DNA from: RYN-230 sp963760405
Lineage (GTDB): Bacteria > Actinomycetota > Actinomycetes > Streptosporangiales > Streptosporangiaceae
NCBI GenBank assembly: GCA_963760405.1
Contig: CAVXCV010000008.1
Coordinates: 62,001 to 126,000, forward strand
Direction of reading: 5' to 3'
Length of the DNA: 64,000 nt
Shown: positions 1 to 11,485 of the stretch, one piece after another
Layout: the number at the start of each line of letters is the position of its first letter
How positions within the stretch are numbered: the first letter of the stretch is position 1
The notes under the pieces: generated by a model
What the model was told of the DNA's origin: nothing
Seen by the model: only the letters and a program-made list of their open reading frames with translations
Databases searched by the model: none
Program-made: the position numbers and the translations under genes

Positions 1-716
1 TCCGGGTCCTTAGGCTCGCCCGCGGGGGTCGAATCGGTCCGGAACCGCATGATCAGCTTGCGCAGCTGGCCCGGGGGAGCGAACAGGGGGAGCACGTTCG
101 CGTAGGACTTGCTCATCTTCCGGCCGTCGGTGCCCTGGATGCTGGCTGCGGTCGGGCTGGTCAGCAGTTCCGGGATGGTCAGTACCGGGCCATAGGCCTG
201 GTTGAACTTGCCCGCGATGTCCCGGGTCATCTCCAGGTGCTGGGCCTGGTCCCGGCCGACCGGCACCACGTCGGCGGAGAAGGCCAGGATGTCGGACGCC
301 ATCAGCACCGGATAGCCGAACAGGCCCATGCTGACGTTCGCGTCGAGGTCGGCCTTGCCCTGCGCCCGGGCCAGGTCCACCGCCGCCTTGTAGGCGTGCG
401 CGCGGTTCATCAGCCCTTTGGGCGTGACGCAGCCGAGGATCCAGGCCAGCTCGAAGACCTCGGGGATGTCCGACTGGCGGTACAGCGTCGCCCGGCCCGG
501 GTCCAGGCCCATGGCCAGCCACGCCGCGGCGACCTCGTAGCTGAGGCTGGTCAGTGTCCGGGCGTCCCGGATCGTGGTCAGCGCGTGGTAGTCGGCAATG
601 AAGTAGTACGCGTCGTAGCGCCCGGCCAGGGCCAGGGCCGGGCGGATCGCACCGATGTAATTCGCGATGTGCGGGATGCCCGTCGGCTTGATCCCGGTCA
701 GCGAACGCCTGTCCAT
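1..716 (-). CDS. trpS: tryptophan--tRNA ligase, 3' end cut by window
   Basis: Class I aminoacyl-tRNA synthetase that charges tRNA-Trp in the cytoplasm. About 238 N-terminal residues are present; the rest lies beyond base 1. The start ATG at 716 is followed by the nucleotide-binding motif H16-I-A-N, where most TrpRS have HxGN. The KMSKS loop is intact at about residues 200-204, preceded by the typical GTDGR. The sequences TPKGLMNRAHAYKAAVD and VVPVGRDQAQHLEMTRDIA match the tryptophan-pocket and dimer regions of the family. It is divergent from the AraC-type gene. The Gly-to-Ala change in the first signature is the only odd feature. Family assignment is firm. Confidence 0.95.
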   Translation of the reverse strand, partial: MDRRSLTGIKPTGIPHIANYIGAIRPALALAGRYDAYYFIADYHALTTIRDARTLTSLSYEVAAAWLAMGLDPGRATLYRQSDIPEVFELAWILGCVTPKGLMNRAHAYKAAVDLARAQGKADLDANVSMGLFGYPVLMASDILAFSADVVPVGRDQAQHLEMTRDIAGKFNQAYGPVLTIPELLTSPTAASIQGTDGRKMSKSYANVLPLFAPPGQLRKLIMRFRTDSTPAGEPKDP

Positions 717-937
717 CGCCTGCCCCGTCTCCCGTGGCCAGCCTGGCACGGTAGCGCGGTACACACTGGGCCGCCGGTGACCCAGTATGCAGCGCGCTAC
801 CGTCTCAGCCTGATCTTCGGCGGAGGCGAGGGCTCATGGCGAGCCGTTTTCCGGGTTGACGGCGGATATTTGGTTACAGAGAGTGATGAAGGCTGCGGCG
901 CTAGGCAACTCCGGCGCGACGTGGCACGATTTCGCAG

Positions 938-1387
938 GTGACCAGCAGACCCGCCGCGACGCAGCACCTGCGCGACCTCGCGCGGCTGCGCCGCGTCCGC
1001 GACCGGATCGACCGGGAGTACGCGCAGCCGCTGGACGTCGAGGCGCTCGCCCGCGGCGCGCACATGTCGGCCGGGCACCTCAGCCGCGAGTTCCGGCTCG
1101 CCTACGGCGAGTCGCCGTACGGCTACCTGATGACGCGGCGCATCGAGCGCGCGATGGCGCTGCTGCGCCGTGGCGACCTCAGCGTCACCGAGGTCTGTTT
1201 CGCGGTCGGCTGCTCGTCGCTGGGCACCTTCAGCACCCGCTTCACCGAGCTGGTCGGCGTGCCGCCCAGCACCTACCGGCGCCACGCGGCGCGCGCGACG
1301 GCGGGGATGCCGTCGTGCGTGGCGAAGCAGGTGACCAGACCGATCAGGAATCGAGAAGCGCCGGTCACCGAGCCGCAGCTAGCGTGA
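938..1387 (+). CDS. AraC-family HTH transcriptional regulator (short form)
   Basis: A 149-residue DNA-binding protein beginning with GTG at 938. The AraC double helix-turn-helix occupies residues about 15-115, with the first helix pair around LDVEALARGAHMSAGHLSREFR and the second around LSVTEVCFAVGCSSLGTFSTRF, followed by the conserved GVPPSTYR. There is no separate ligand-binding domain, so this is the short HTH-only form. The downstream genes are two glyoxalase-fold proteins, a common pairing in actinobacteria in which the regulator probably controls the VOC gene next to it. The ligand is unknown. Confidence 0.9.
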   Translation: MTSRPAATQHLRDLARLRRVRDRIDREYAQPLDVEALARGAHMSAGHLSREFRLAYGESPYGYLMTRRIERAMALLRRGDLSVTEVCFAVGCSSLGTFSTRFTELVGVPPSTYRRHAARATAGMPSCVAKQVTRPIRNREAPVTEPQLA

Positions 1388-1392
1388 CCGCC

Positions 1393-1806
1393 ATGGACAT
1401 CACCATTCACGCGAGCCTTCCTCCCGCATGACGACCCGGACGCCTCCCTGGCCTTCTATCGCGACACCCTCGGCTTCGAGGTCCGCAACGACGTCGGATA
1501 CGGCGGGATGCGCTGGATCACGGTCGGCCCCGCCGACCAGCCCGGCACGTCCATCGTCCTGGAGCCCCCGGCCGCGCCAGGCTCGGCGTCACCGACGACG
1601 AGCGCCGCACCATCGTCGAGATGATGGCCAAGGGCAGCTACGCCCACATCACCCTGGCCACCAAGGACCTCGACGGCACCTTCGAGCGGCTGCAGGCCAG
1701 CGGCGCCGAGGTCGTCCAGGAGCCGACCGAGCAGCCCTACGGCGTTCGCGACTGCGCCGTCCGCGATCCCGCGGGCAACCTGATCCGCATCAACGAGCTC
1801 CGCTGA
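1393..1806 (+). pseudogene. VOC/glyoxalase-bleomycin-resistance family protein, two frameshifts
   Basis: A single-domain vicinal-oxygen-chelate protein read in three pieces. It starts MDITIHAS at 1393, shifts frame at about 1417 (one extra C) into FLPHDDPDASLAFYRDTLGF, and returns to the first frame between about 1560 and 1600, continuing as MMAKGSYAHITLATKDLDG and ending NLIRINELR. Together the parts give a full-length (~137 aa) protein with both beta-alpha-beta-beta-beta units and the usual DPAGNLIRI end. Either the gene is inactivated or the sequence carries two indel errors; the intact flanking codons favour error. Substrate unknown. Confidence 0.75.
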
Positions 1807-1894
1807 GCCGTCCGGCGATCGCACCGCCGTGCGTCGCGAACCGAGGTCACCTAGGGTGACCGCCCATGACCATCCCACGACTTCAGGAGTGACC

Positions 1895-2251
1895 ATGACC
1901 AGCTCTTCGACCCAGGGAATCAAGACCGTGCTGCATCCCGTGTCCGACCTGGCGAAGGCCAAGGCGGTGTACGCCGCCCTGCTCGGCGTACCGCCGCAGA
2001 CCGACGAGTCGTACTACGTCGGCTTCGAAGCAGCAGGCCAGCAGATCGGGCTGGTGCCGGGCGGTGCGGCGCAGGGCATGACCTCACCGGTGGCTTACTG
2101 GCACGTGCCGGACATCGAGGCGAAGCTGGCCGAGGTGACCGCCGCGGGTGCCACCGTGAAGGAGCCCGCGCACGACGTCGGTGGCGGCCGCCTGGTGGCC
2201 ACCGTCACCGACCCCGACGGCAACGTCCTCGGGCTGCTCCAGGACCGATGA
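1895..2251 (+). CDS. VOC-family (glyoxalase-like) protein
   Basis: A 118-residue single-domain VOC protein. ATG at 1895 is chosen because AGGAG lies at 1885-1889, five bases upstream. Residues 8-20 (KTVLHPVSDLAKAKAVY) form the first strand and helix, and the C-terminal VATVTDPDGNVLGLLQD is the hallmark last strand. Such small proteins bind or modify small hydrophobic compounds, or give resistance by sequestration; the substrate cannot be read from sequence. The stop overlaps the next start by four bases (ATGA), so it is translationally coupled to the flavin-fold protein downstream. Confidence 0.88.
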   Translation: MTSSSTQGIKTVLHPVSDLAKAKAVYAALLGVPPQTDESYYVGFEAAGQQIGLVPGGAAQGMTSPVAYWHVPDIEAKLAEVTAAGATVKEPAHDVGGGRLVATVTDPDGNVLGLLQDR

Positions 2252-2700
2252 GTGCCGGCCCCCGCTCCCGCGCTCAGCGTCGCCGCGACACCGAGCACCG
2301 GCTCACCCACGACATCGATGCCTGGGTGGCCAGTGCCTCGGCAGACGGTGCGCCGTACCTGGTGCCGCTGTCCTTCGACTGGGACGGCGAGGCGCTGCTA
2401 GTGGCCACGCCGGCGGACAGCCCGACCGGCAGGAACCTGGCCGCCACCCGGGCTGTCCGGCTGGGGCTGGGCCACACCCGCGACGTGTCTATGCTCGAGG
2501 GCGAGGTCGAGGTCCTCGAGATCGGCGCGCTGCCGCAGGAGCGGGGTGACCGGTTCGCCGCGCGCACCGGCTTCGACCCGCGTGCGCTGGCCACGCCGTA
2601 CCGCTGGTTCCGCATCTCCCCGCGCCGCATCCAGGCCTGGCGCGAGGTGGACGAGCTGCCCGGCCGCGAGCTGATGCGCGACGGCCGCTGGCTGGCCTGA
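2248..2700 (+). CDS. pyridoxamine 5'-phosphate oxidase-fold (FMN/F420 split-barrel) protein
   Basis: A 150-residue protein of the FMN-binding split-barrel superfamily. SADGAPYLVPLSFDWDGEALLVATPADSPTGRNLAATRAVRLGLGHTRDVSMLEGEVEVLE is typical of small actinobacterial members that bind FMN or coenzyme F420. The C-terminus has the usual YRWFRISPRRIQAWRE pattern. The start overlaps the VOC gene stop by ATGA. It is probably a redox enzyme of the same small operon; whether it uses FMN, F420 or no cofactor is not decidable here. Confidence 0.82.
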   Translation: MSAGPRSRAQRRRDTEHRLTHDIDAWVASASADGAPYLVPLSFDWDGEALLVATPADSPTGRNLAATRAVRLGLGHTRDVSMLEGEVEVLEIGALPQERGDRFAARTGFDPRALATPYRWFRISPRRIQAWREVDELPGRELMRDGRWLA

Positions 2701-2788
2701 CGCTCCGGCCTGGCGCGCCGCGTGGCACTCCGGCCTGGCACGCCGCGTGGCCGGGCTCGAAGGCAGCCGCCTAGCAGATGGAGACACG

Positions 2789-5165
<2,377 letters not shown>

Positions 5166-5181
<16 letters not shown>

Positions 5182-6425
5182 CCGAACCGCCCGGTGTGGT
5201 TTCCGTGGGTCTCTGGCTGGATGCCAGGAGCGGTGCGGGGCGCTGGGTGGCGGGGGAAGGTGATGTCGATGGCGAGGCCGCCGCCGGGGCGGGGCTGGGC
5301 GGTGATGGTGGCGGCGTGGGCGGTGGCGATGGCGGCGACGATGGACAGGCCGAGGCCGTGGCCGCCGTCGTGGCGGGCGGGGCGGGGGCCGGGCCGGTGG
5401 AAGGGCTGGAACAGGCGGTCGACGTCGGCGGGCGGGATGACCGGCCCGGAGCTGGTCACGGACAGGACGGCGCCGGCGGGGCTGGTGCTGGTGGTGATCT
5501 GGATGTGCCCGCCGGGGATGTTGTGCCGGGCGGCGTTGTCGATCAGGTTGGCGGCCAGCTGCTGGACCAGGAGGGGGTCACCGTCGAGGATGGCGGGCTG
5601 GATGGCGGTGTGGACGTGCAGGCTGAGGCGGGTGATCGCGGGGCGGGTGGCGGCCAGGGCGGCGGTGGTGATGGCGGCCAGGTCGGCGGGTTCGTGTTCG
5701 CCGGGGCTGGCTTCGCTGCTGGCCAGGGTGAGCAGCGCCTCGATGAGGCGTTCTTGCCCGGCGTTGGAGGCGAGCACTTCCCGGGCGGTGGCCTGCCAGG
5801 TGGCGGTGGTGGCGGCCGGGTCGGCGAGGGTGACCTGGAGCAGGGTGCGTTCGCGGGTCAGCGGGGTGCGCAGCTCGTGCGAGGCGCTGGCGGCGAAGCG
5901 CCGCTGGGCGCCGAAGGAGGTTTCCAGCCGCGCGAACAGGCTGTCGAGGGTGTCGGCGAGTTCTTTGAGTTCATCGCCGGGTCCGGGCAGGGCCAGCCGC
6001 TCGTGCAGGCTGCTGGCGGAGATCCGGCGGGCGGCGGCGGTGATCGTGCGCAGCGGGCGCAGTACCTGGCCGGCGATGAGCCAGCCGATCGCGGCGGCGG
6101 CCACCGCGATGGCCGCCAGGGCGACGCCGGCGGCGATCAGCAGCTGCTGCCTGCCGAGGGAAAGCTGCCCCAGACCCGTCATGTGGATCGTCACCGCGGG
6201 CGGCTGGACGGCGATGGGGATTACCCTGCCTTGCTGGTAGAGGTGGGGCACCGGGTGCGCCGCGTTCCCGAGCAGGCCGTAGAGCAGGTAGGTAACGGCC
6301 AGCACGGTCGCGGCGCAGGCCAGGAACACCGCGCCGCCGTACAAGACGGTCAGGCGCAGCCGGGCGGTGCGGCGGGGCAGCCGCAGCCAGCGCGGGCGGC
6401 CGGGCCACGGCCGGGGGGTGTGCAT
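5166..6425 (-). CDS. two-component sensor histidine kinase
   Basis: A 419-residue membrane kinase. There are transmembrane segments at about residues 27-50 and 97-122 enclosing a short (~45 aa) extracytoplasmic loop, then a HAMP-like linker. The DHp box SASHELRTPL carries the phosphorylatable His near residue 182. The N box LIDNAARHN lies near 293 and the G box GHGLGLSIV near 354. It starts with ATG at 6425, overlapping the response-regulator stop (TGATG). The last 16 bases overlap the convergent UvrA-like gene. It presumably phosphorylates the regulator encoded just upstream; the small loop suggests sensing at or within the membrane. Confidence 0.93.
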
Positions 6426-7087
6426 CAGGGTCCTCCGATGCGGTAGCCGCTGTCCCGGACGGTCTGGATCACCGGCGGGTCGCCGAGCTTGGCCCGGAGC
6501 CGGCCGATGGTGGTCTTCACGGTGGTGGTGAACGGGTCGGCCGCTTCGTCCCATACCCGCTCCAGCAGTTCCTCGGCCGGGACCGGCCGCCCGTCCGCGG
6601 CGAGCAGGCATTCCAGCACGGCGAGTTCCTTGGTGGTGAGCGGCAGCCGCCGCCCGGCGCGGACCGCGACCCGGCGGGCCGGGTCCAGGCTCAGGTCACC
6701 GTGCCCGAGGCTGGCGGGCAGCGGCGCGGCGGCGCGCCGGCCCAGGGCCCGGATGCGGGCCACGAGTTCCGCGAAATCGAACGGCTTGGGCAGGTAATCA
6801 TCGGCGCCCAGCCCGAGGCCCTCGACCCGCTCCCGGACCGACCTGGCCGCGGTCAGCATCAGCACCCGGGTCCCGGACCTGCCCGCGGCCAGCGCCCGGC
6901 AGACGTCGTCGCCGTGCACGCCAGGCAGGTCCCGGTCCAGCACCACCACGTCATAGCGGCTGACCGCCACATGCTCCAGCGCCGCGGCGCCGTCCAGCGC
7001 CACATCGACAGCCATCCCCTCCCGGCGCAGCCCGGCCGCCACCGCCGTGGCCAGCACCTCATCATCCTCGGTCACCAGAACCCGCAT
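6425..7087 (-). CDS. OmpR/PhoB-family response regulator
   Basis: A 220-residue regulator. The receiver domain (1-120) has acidic pocket E7/D8/D9, phosphoacceptor D51 in VVVLDRDLPG, and the conserved Lys in LPKPF near residue 100. The C-terminal winged helix (128-220) contains LTTKELAVLECLL and TTVKTTIGRLRAKLG. ATG 7087 is preferred over the in-frame start at 7120 because it begins exactly at the receiver strand MRVLVTEDDE. It is transcribed with the kinase and divergent from the lipoprotein gene, with tandem 8-bp boxes between them as the likely target. Confidence 0.94.
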   Translation of the reverse strand: MRVLVTEDDEVLATAVAAGLRREGMAVDVALDGAAALEHVAVSRYDVVVLDRDLPGVHGDDVCRALAAGRSGTRVLMLTAARSVRERVEGLGLGADDYLPKPFDFAELVARIRALGRRAAAPLPASLGHGDLSLDPARRVAVRAGRRLPLTTKELAVLECLLAADGRPVPAEELLERVWDEAADPFTTTVKTTIGRLRAKLGDPPVIQTVRDSGYRIGGP

Positions 7088-7152
7088 CGCCTGCCCGCCG
7101 CCTCCCGGGCCCGGCGGCATGCCAGCCGCCGCTTCCCAGGATCGCAGGCCCC

Positions 7153-7195
7153 AGGTAACAGCCAGGTGACATTTTCCGTCACTGTGCTGTCACCT
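7153..7195. promoter_or_regulatory. candidate response-regulator operator, four boxes with 11-bp phasing
   Basis: Two forward boxes, AGGTAACA (7153-7160) and AGGTGACA (7164-7171), are 11 bp apart. They face two reverse boxes, TGTCACCT (7188-7195) and the weaker CGTCACTG (7177-7184), also 11 bp apart. Tandem repeats at 11-bp phasing are typical of OmpR/PhoB-type binding. The site lies between the regulator gene (start 7087, minus) and the lipoprotein gene (start 7273, plus), so autoregulation and control of the lipoprotein are both plausible. Binding is inferred. Confidence 0.6.
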
Positions 7196-7272
7196 CCCCT
7201 TCTGTACAACAGCTTGCGGGGGACAGCAGGACAAAGACACCATGTCCCGCCTCAGCTTTCGAGGAGGCCGCG

Positions 7273-7785
7273 ATGAACGGCAAGACCGGCGGTAACCAGG
7301 GCCCGCGGCGCGCGGCAGCCCTGGCGGTCGTGGCAGCCGTCGCCGCGGCGACGGCGGCGTGCGGCGTCGTGCATGTGCATATCGGGTCCTCCGGCGGCCC
7401 TGCCCCGGCAGGCCCGGCGGCCTACCGGGCGGACCTTGCCTACGCGCACTGCATGCAAACCCACGGCCTGCCAGGCTTCCCCAACCCCAGCCCATCTGGC
7501 GGCCCCAGCTTCCAACTGAACAGCAACCCCAACAGCCCCGCGGCGCGGGCTAATGACGCCTGCGAGCACCTGCTGCCGGCCGGCAGCACGCGGACGGTCA
7601 CCGGCGCGTACATCAGCGAGACCGCCTGGAGCAACCCGGGTAACCAGCCGTCCGCGTCGGGTGGCGGGTTCAGCCGGCTGTTCGCCCGGCCCGCCTACCA
7701 GGACGGCGTGCCCGGCATCGGCGCCATGCGGGGCGTGCCGGACGTCGCCGCGGCCTGGGAGCCCGCGGCTCCTGCCGCGTTCTAG
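7273..7785 (+). CDS. lipoprotein fused to a sedolisin (S53) fragment
   Basis: A 170-residue protein with GAGGAGG at 7261-7267 before ATG 7273. Residues 1-33 form a lipoprotein signal ending TAAC, with Cys near residue 33. Residues 50-105 (YAHCMQTHGLPGFPNPSPSG through NDACEHLLPAG) match a small actinobacterial lipoprotein domain often found beside two-component or efflux genes. From about residue 113, YISETAWSNPG, SGGGFSRLFARPAYQDGVPG and RGVPDVAA look like the region of an S53 sedolisin just before its catalytic serine; the protein stops before that serine. The protease part is therefore non-catalytic. The junction may be natural or an assembly or amplification chimera. Confidence 0.65.
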   Translation: MNGKTGGNQGPRRAAALAVVAAVAAATAACGVVHVHIGSSGGPAPAGPAAYRADLAYAHCMQTHGLPGFPNPSPSGGPSFQLNSNPNSPAARANDACEHLLPAGSTRTVTGAYISETAWSNPGNQPSASGGGFSRLFARPAYQDGVPGIGAMRGVPDVAAAWEPAAPAAF

Positions 7786-7860
7786 TCTCGCCGACCGGCG
7801 GATGGCCTACGGGCAGCCGCTTCCGCATGGCCCTGCGCGGGTTCAGTCAAGGAAACTACT

Positions 7861-7895
7861 ATCCGAGAGAATACTCTTGGAGTATTCTCTCGGAT
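7861..7895. promoter_or_regulatory. perfect 16-bp inverted repeat at the padR start (operator candidate)
   Basis: ATCCGAGAGAATACTC (7861-7876) and its exact reverse complement (7880-7895) are separated by TTG. The right arm ends directly at the GTG start of the PadR gene, leaving no room for a ribosome binding site, so the message is probably leaderless or the site covers the transcription start. This fits negative autoregulation by the PadR protein. Confidence 0.7.
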
Positions 7896-8420
7896 GTGAG
7901 CGTTCCAGTGACACTGCTTGGCCTGCTTGAGCGGGGGCCAAGCCACGGATACGACCTGAAACGGGACTACGACACCTACTTCGGCCGCGGCAGGCCGCTG
8001 CGCTACAGCCAGGTGTACGCGACCCTGTCCCGGCTAGCCAGGGACGGAAAGGCGGTCCCCGGGCCCGTCGAGCAGGGGGCCGGGCCTGAACGCCGACGGT
8101 ACGCCATCACCGAGGCGGGCATCGCCGACGTGGAGCGGTGGCTGGCCGAGCCAGCCCCGCCGGAGCCGGACCTGACCAGCGAGCTGTTCGCCAAGGTGGT
8201 GGTCGCCCTGATGCTCGGCCGCCCGGCCGGCAAGTACCTGGACACCCAGCGGGCGGCGCACCTGCAGCGGATGCGCGAGCTCACCGAACTCAAACATGAC
8301 TCCGATCTGGTCGGCGTGCTTCTCGCCGACCACTCGCTCTACCGGCTGGAGGCTGACCTGCGATGGATCGACCACGCCGCGGCCCGGCTGGACCTGCTCG
8401 CACGGGCGGTGCGCCGGTGA
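7896..8420 (+). CDS. PadR-family transcriptional regulator
   Basis: A 174-residue repressor. The N-terminal winged helix (1-80) begins VSVPVTLLGLLERGPSHGYDLKRDYD, the PadR hallmark, with recognition helix RYSQVYATLSRLARDG and wing RRRYAITEAG. The C-terminal half (90-174) is the helical dimerisation region. GTG 7896 is chosen because it begins the conserved domain and abuts the palindrome at 7861-7895; an upstream in-frame start at 7827 would place the palindrome inside the gene. It is followed by an ABC ATPase overlapping by GTGA and an FtsX-type permease, so it probably represses this exporter until a drug or peptide inducer binds. Confidence 0.93.
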   Translation: MSVPVTLLGLLERGPSHGYDLKRDYDTYFGRGRPLRYSQVYATLSRLARDGKAVPGPVEQGAGPERRRYAITEAGIADVERWLAEPAPPEPDLTSELFAKVVVALMLGRPAGKYLDTQRAAHLQRMRELTELKHDSDLVGVLLADHSLYRLEADLRWIDHAAARLDLLARAVRR

Positions 8421-9133
8421 CCACGAACCTCCCCGCCGCGGCGGCCTCCGGGGCCGGGAACATCGTCGAGGCGCGGGACCTGGTGAAGTCGTTCGGCAGC
8501 ACGCCGGCGCTGCGCGGCGCCTCGCTGGGCGTCCGGGAGGGCGAGATCGTCGCGGTCATGGGGCCGAGCGGCTCGGGCAAGTCCACGTTGCTGCACTGCC
8601 TGGCGGGCATCCTGGTTCCCGAGCAGGGCGAGGTCTGGTTCGGCCGGCAGCGGCTGGATGCCCTGAGCGACGAGCGGCGCAGCGCGCTGCGCCGGGACCG
8701 GTTCGGGTTCGTGTTCCAGTCCGGTCAGCTGGTTCCCGAGCTGACCGCGGAACAGAACGTGGCCCTGCCGCTGCTGCTGTCCGGCACCCGCCGCGGCCCG
8801 GCGATGACGGCGGCCAGGAAATGGTTTCCCGCGCTCGGCCTGGACGGGCTTGAGCACCGCAGGTCCGGGGAGCTGTCCGGCGGGCAGGCGCAGCGCGTCG
8901 CGCTGGCCCGCGGCCTGGTCGCCGGCCCGCAGGTGCTGTTCGCCGACGAGCCGACCGGATCGCTGGACTCGGTATCTGGCGAGCTGGTGATGGACCTGCT
9001 GGTCGCCGCGGCCCGCGAGCACGGCACCACCGTCATCCTGGTCACCCACGACGCCCGGGTCGCAGCCTACGCCGGCCGCGAGGTCATCGTCCGCGACGGC
9101 AGGGTCGGCACGCTCACCGGAGCGCAGCCGTGA
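8417..9133 (+). CDS. ABC transporter ATP-binding protein (MacB/LolD type)
   Basis: A 238-residue ATPase starting with GTG at 8417, overlapping the padR stop. Walker A is GPSGSGKST (residues 49-57), the Q loop is FVFQSGQLVPELT, the signature is LSGGQAQRVALARGL, Walker B is VLFADEPTGSLD, and the H loop is VILVTHD. The ADEPTGSLD pattern and FtsX-type partner place it in the MacB/LolD group of mechanotransmission or efflux systems. It is coupled to the permease by a four-base overlap (9130-9133). Confidence 0.95.
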   Translation: MTTNLPAAAASGAGNIVEARDLVKSFGSTPALRGASLGVREGEIVAVMGPSGSGKSTLLHCLAGILVPEQGEVWFGRQRLDALSDERRSALRRDRFGFVFQSGQLVPELTAEQNVALPLLLSGTRRGPAMTAARKWFPALGLDGLEHRRSGELSGGQAQRVALARGLVAGPQVLFADEPTGSLDSVSGELVMDLLVAAAREHGTTVILVTHDARVAAYAGREVIVRDGRVGTLTGAQP

Positions 9134-11485
9134 TCGGGCTCGGCCTGCGGCTGGTGATCAGCGGCGGCCGCGAGGCGATCACCCGGCTGGTCATCCTGGC
9201 CGTCGCGGTCGGCCTGGGGGTCGGCCTGCTGCTGACCGCCGTGGCCGCGACCAACGCGGTCACCACCTGGAACAACCGCCACGCCTGGTACTGGACCGGC
9301 ACCGCGTGGGTGCCCCCCGGCCCGGCGGCGGGCGTCGCCCCGCTGTGGTGGCACCCCGGCGGCGACATCTTCAACGGCCAGACGATCAGCCGCTTCGACG
9401 TGGCCGCCACCGGGACCTCGTCGCCGGTGCCGCCGGGCATCCCCCGGGACCCGGGACCCGGCCAGTACTACGCCTCGCCCGCGCTCGCCGCGCTGCTGCG
9501 CGGCACCCCGGCGAACCAGCTGGCCGGCCGCTACCCCGGCCACCTGGCCGGCCCGATCGGCGACGCCGCGCTGCCGTCCCCGAACTCGCTGGTCATCATC
9601 ATGGGGCGCACCCCGGCGCAGCTCGCGCACACCCCGAATAGCGTGCCGGTGACGTCGATCTCCACAACGGAGCTGGGCTGGCCGGTCCCCCGGACGGAGG
9701 CCAACTCCAAGGGCCTGACCTACGCCCCGCTCGACCCGGGAGGCGGGGCGAACGCCACCGACCTCATCCTGTCCGTCGTGGCGCTGGCCATCCTGGCCCC
9801 GGTGCTGATCTTCATCGCCACCGCGACCCGGCTGTCGGCCGCCCGCCGTGAGGAACGGTTCGCGGCGATGCGCCTGGTCGGCGCGACCCGCAGGCAGGTC
9901 TCGTGGCTCGCCGCCACCGAATCGACGGTGGCCGCGGTCCTCGGGGTGGCGGCCGGCTTCGGGATCTTCTTCCTGCTGCGCATCCTGGTCGCGGGCATCC
10001 CGTTCATCGGCGAGCCGTTCTTCCCGAGCGAACTGGCGCTCAGCCTGCGGGACATCCTCGCGGTCGCGATCGGCCTGCCCGTCTTCGCCGCGGTGGCGGC
10101 CCGGGTGGCGCTGCGCCGGGTGCACATCTCCCCGCTCGGCGTCGCCCGGCGGGCGACGCCGAAGCCGCCGCGGGCCTGGCGGGTGGTGCCGCTGCTGGCC
10201 GGCCTGGCCGAGCTCGGCTTCTGGACCATCCACGGCCACCCGGCCTCCATGGGCGGGCAGGTCCAGGCGTTCGTGTCCAGCTTCCTGCTCATCATCGTCG
10301 GCCTGTTCATCGCGGGCCCGTGGCTCACCATGGCCGCGGCCATGGTCATGGCCCGGTGGACCAGCCGCCCCAGCACGCTGCTCGCCGCCTGCCGCCTCGC
10401 CGACGACCCCAGGGCCGCCTTCCGCGCCGTCAGCGGCCTGGTGCTGGCGCTGTTCATCACCACCGTGGCCGTGGTGGCGATCACCACGCAGAACGCCAAG
10501 GAGCTCACCCGGTTCGGCAGCGCCGCCGAGACGAACGTGCTGACCGACCAGGTGAGCCAGGGGCCGGCAACCCCGGCCCCGGAGCGCCGGGAATGCGTGC
10601 GGGCGCGGCGGGCCCGGGCCGGCCGCGCCCGCCGCGCCGCTGACGGCACGGCTGAGCGGGATTCCCGGCGTCCAGGGGGTGCTCGTGGTCCGCGCGGACC
10701 CAGGGCTGACCATCCCCGGGACATTTCACAACCTCGGCGCCAATCAGGGCATCAGCGGTCCGATCCAGGCGGGCGTGGTCTCGTGCGCGCAGCTCGCGAC
10801 CGTTCCGGCCCTTGGCCGCTGCCCGGCCGGGGCGACAGCGGCGGCGTTCCCCGAAGACGGGTTCAACGGGCCCCTGTTCGGCACCGACGCCACCGCGATC
10901 ACCTGGCCGACCGCGAACGTCCCGGCCTCGCGGCTGGACACCCTGGGCGTGGACGCCATCAACGTGGCGACGAACGGCAGCACGCAGGCGGTCGAGCAGG
11001 CCAGGACGGTGCTTGAGAACGCACGCGCCTACCCCGCCGTCAGCACGCCGTCCACCATCGGCGACATCATCGCGCAGGACAATTCCGCCAACAGCGACTA
11101 CCAGCAACTCGCGAACATCGTGATACTGGTCAGCCTGCCGATCGCCGGCTGCACGCTCGCCGCGGGGATCGCGGCCGGGCTCGCGGATCGCAAACGGCCG
11201 TTCAGCATGCTGCGGCTCACCGGCGCCCGGCTCGCCACGCTGCGCCGCGTCGTCGCGCTGGAAGGCGCCGTCCCGCTGCTCGCCGTCGCCGCCGTCGCGA
11301 TCGGCACCGGGTTCGCCGGCGCCGCCATGTTCGCCTCCGAGGCGCAGCAGCACCCGATGGTGGCGCCCGGCGCCGCGTACTACCTGCTCACCGCGGGCGG
11401 GATAGTGGTGTCCCTCGGCATCATCGCGGCCACCTTCCCGCTGCTGGCACGCATCACCGGACCCGAAGTCGCGAGAAACGAATGA
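9130..11485 (+). CDS. FtsX-like ABC transporter permease, frameshift near 10,560-10,630
   Basis: An about 785-residue permease read in two frames. The N-terminal part runs to about 10,560: TM1 within the first 35 residues, a large extracytoplasmic domain, and the first FtsX domain with LSAARREERFAAMRLVGATRRQV. The C-terminal part resumes before 10,640 as LTARLSGIPGVQGVLVVRADPGL and holds a second FtsX-like domain with ADRKRPFSMLRLTGARLATLRRVV. A net one-base indel (or two compensating ones) lies in a GC-rich Pro/Gly/Ala stretch at 10,560-10,630. Both halves are well conserved, so the locus is probably intact in the living organism. It probably extrudes a lipid-like or peptide compound with the upstream ATPase. 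Confidence 0.85.
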
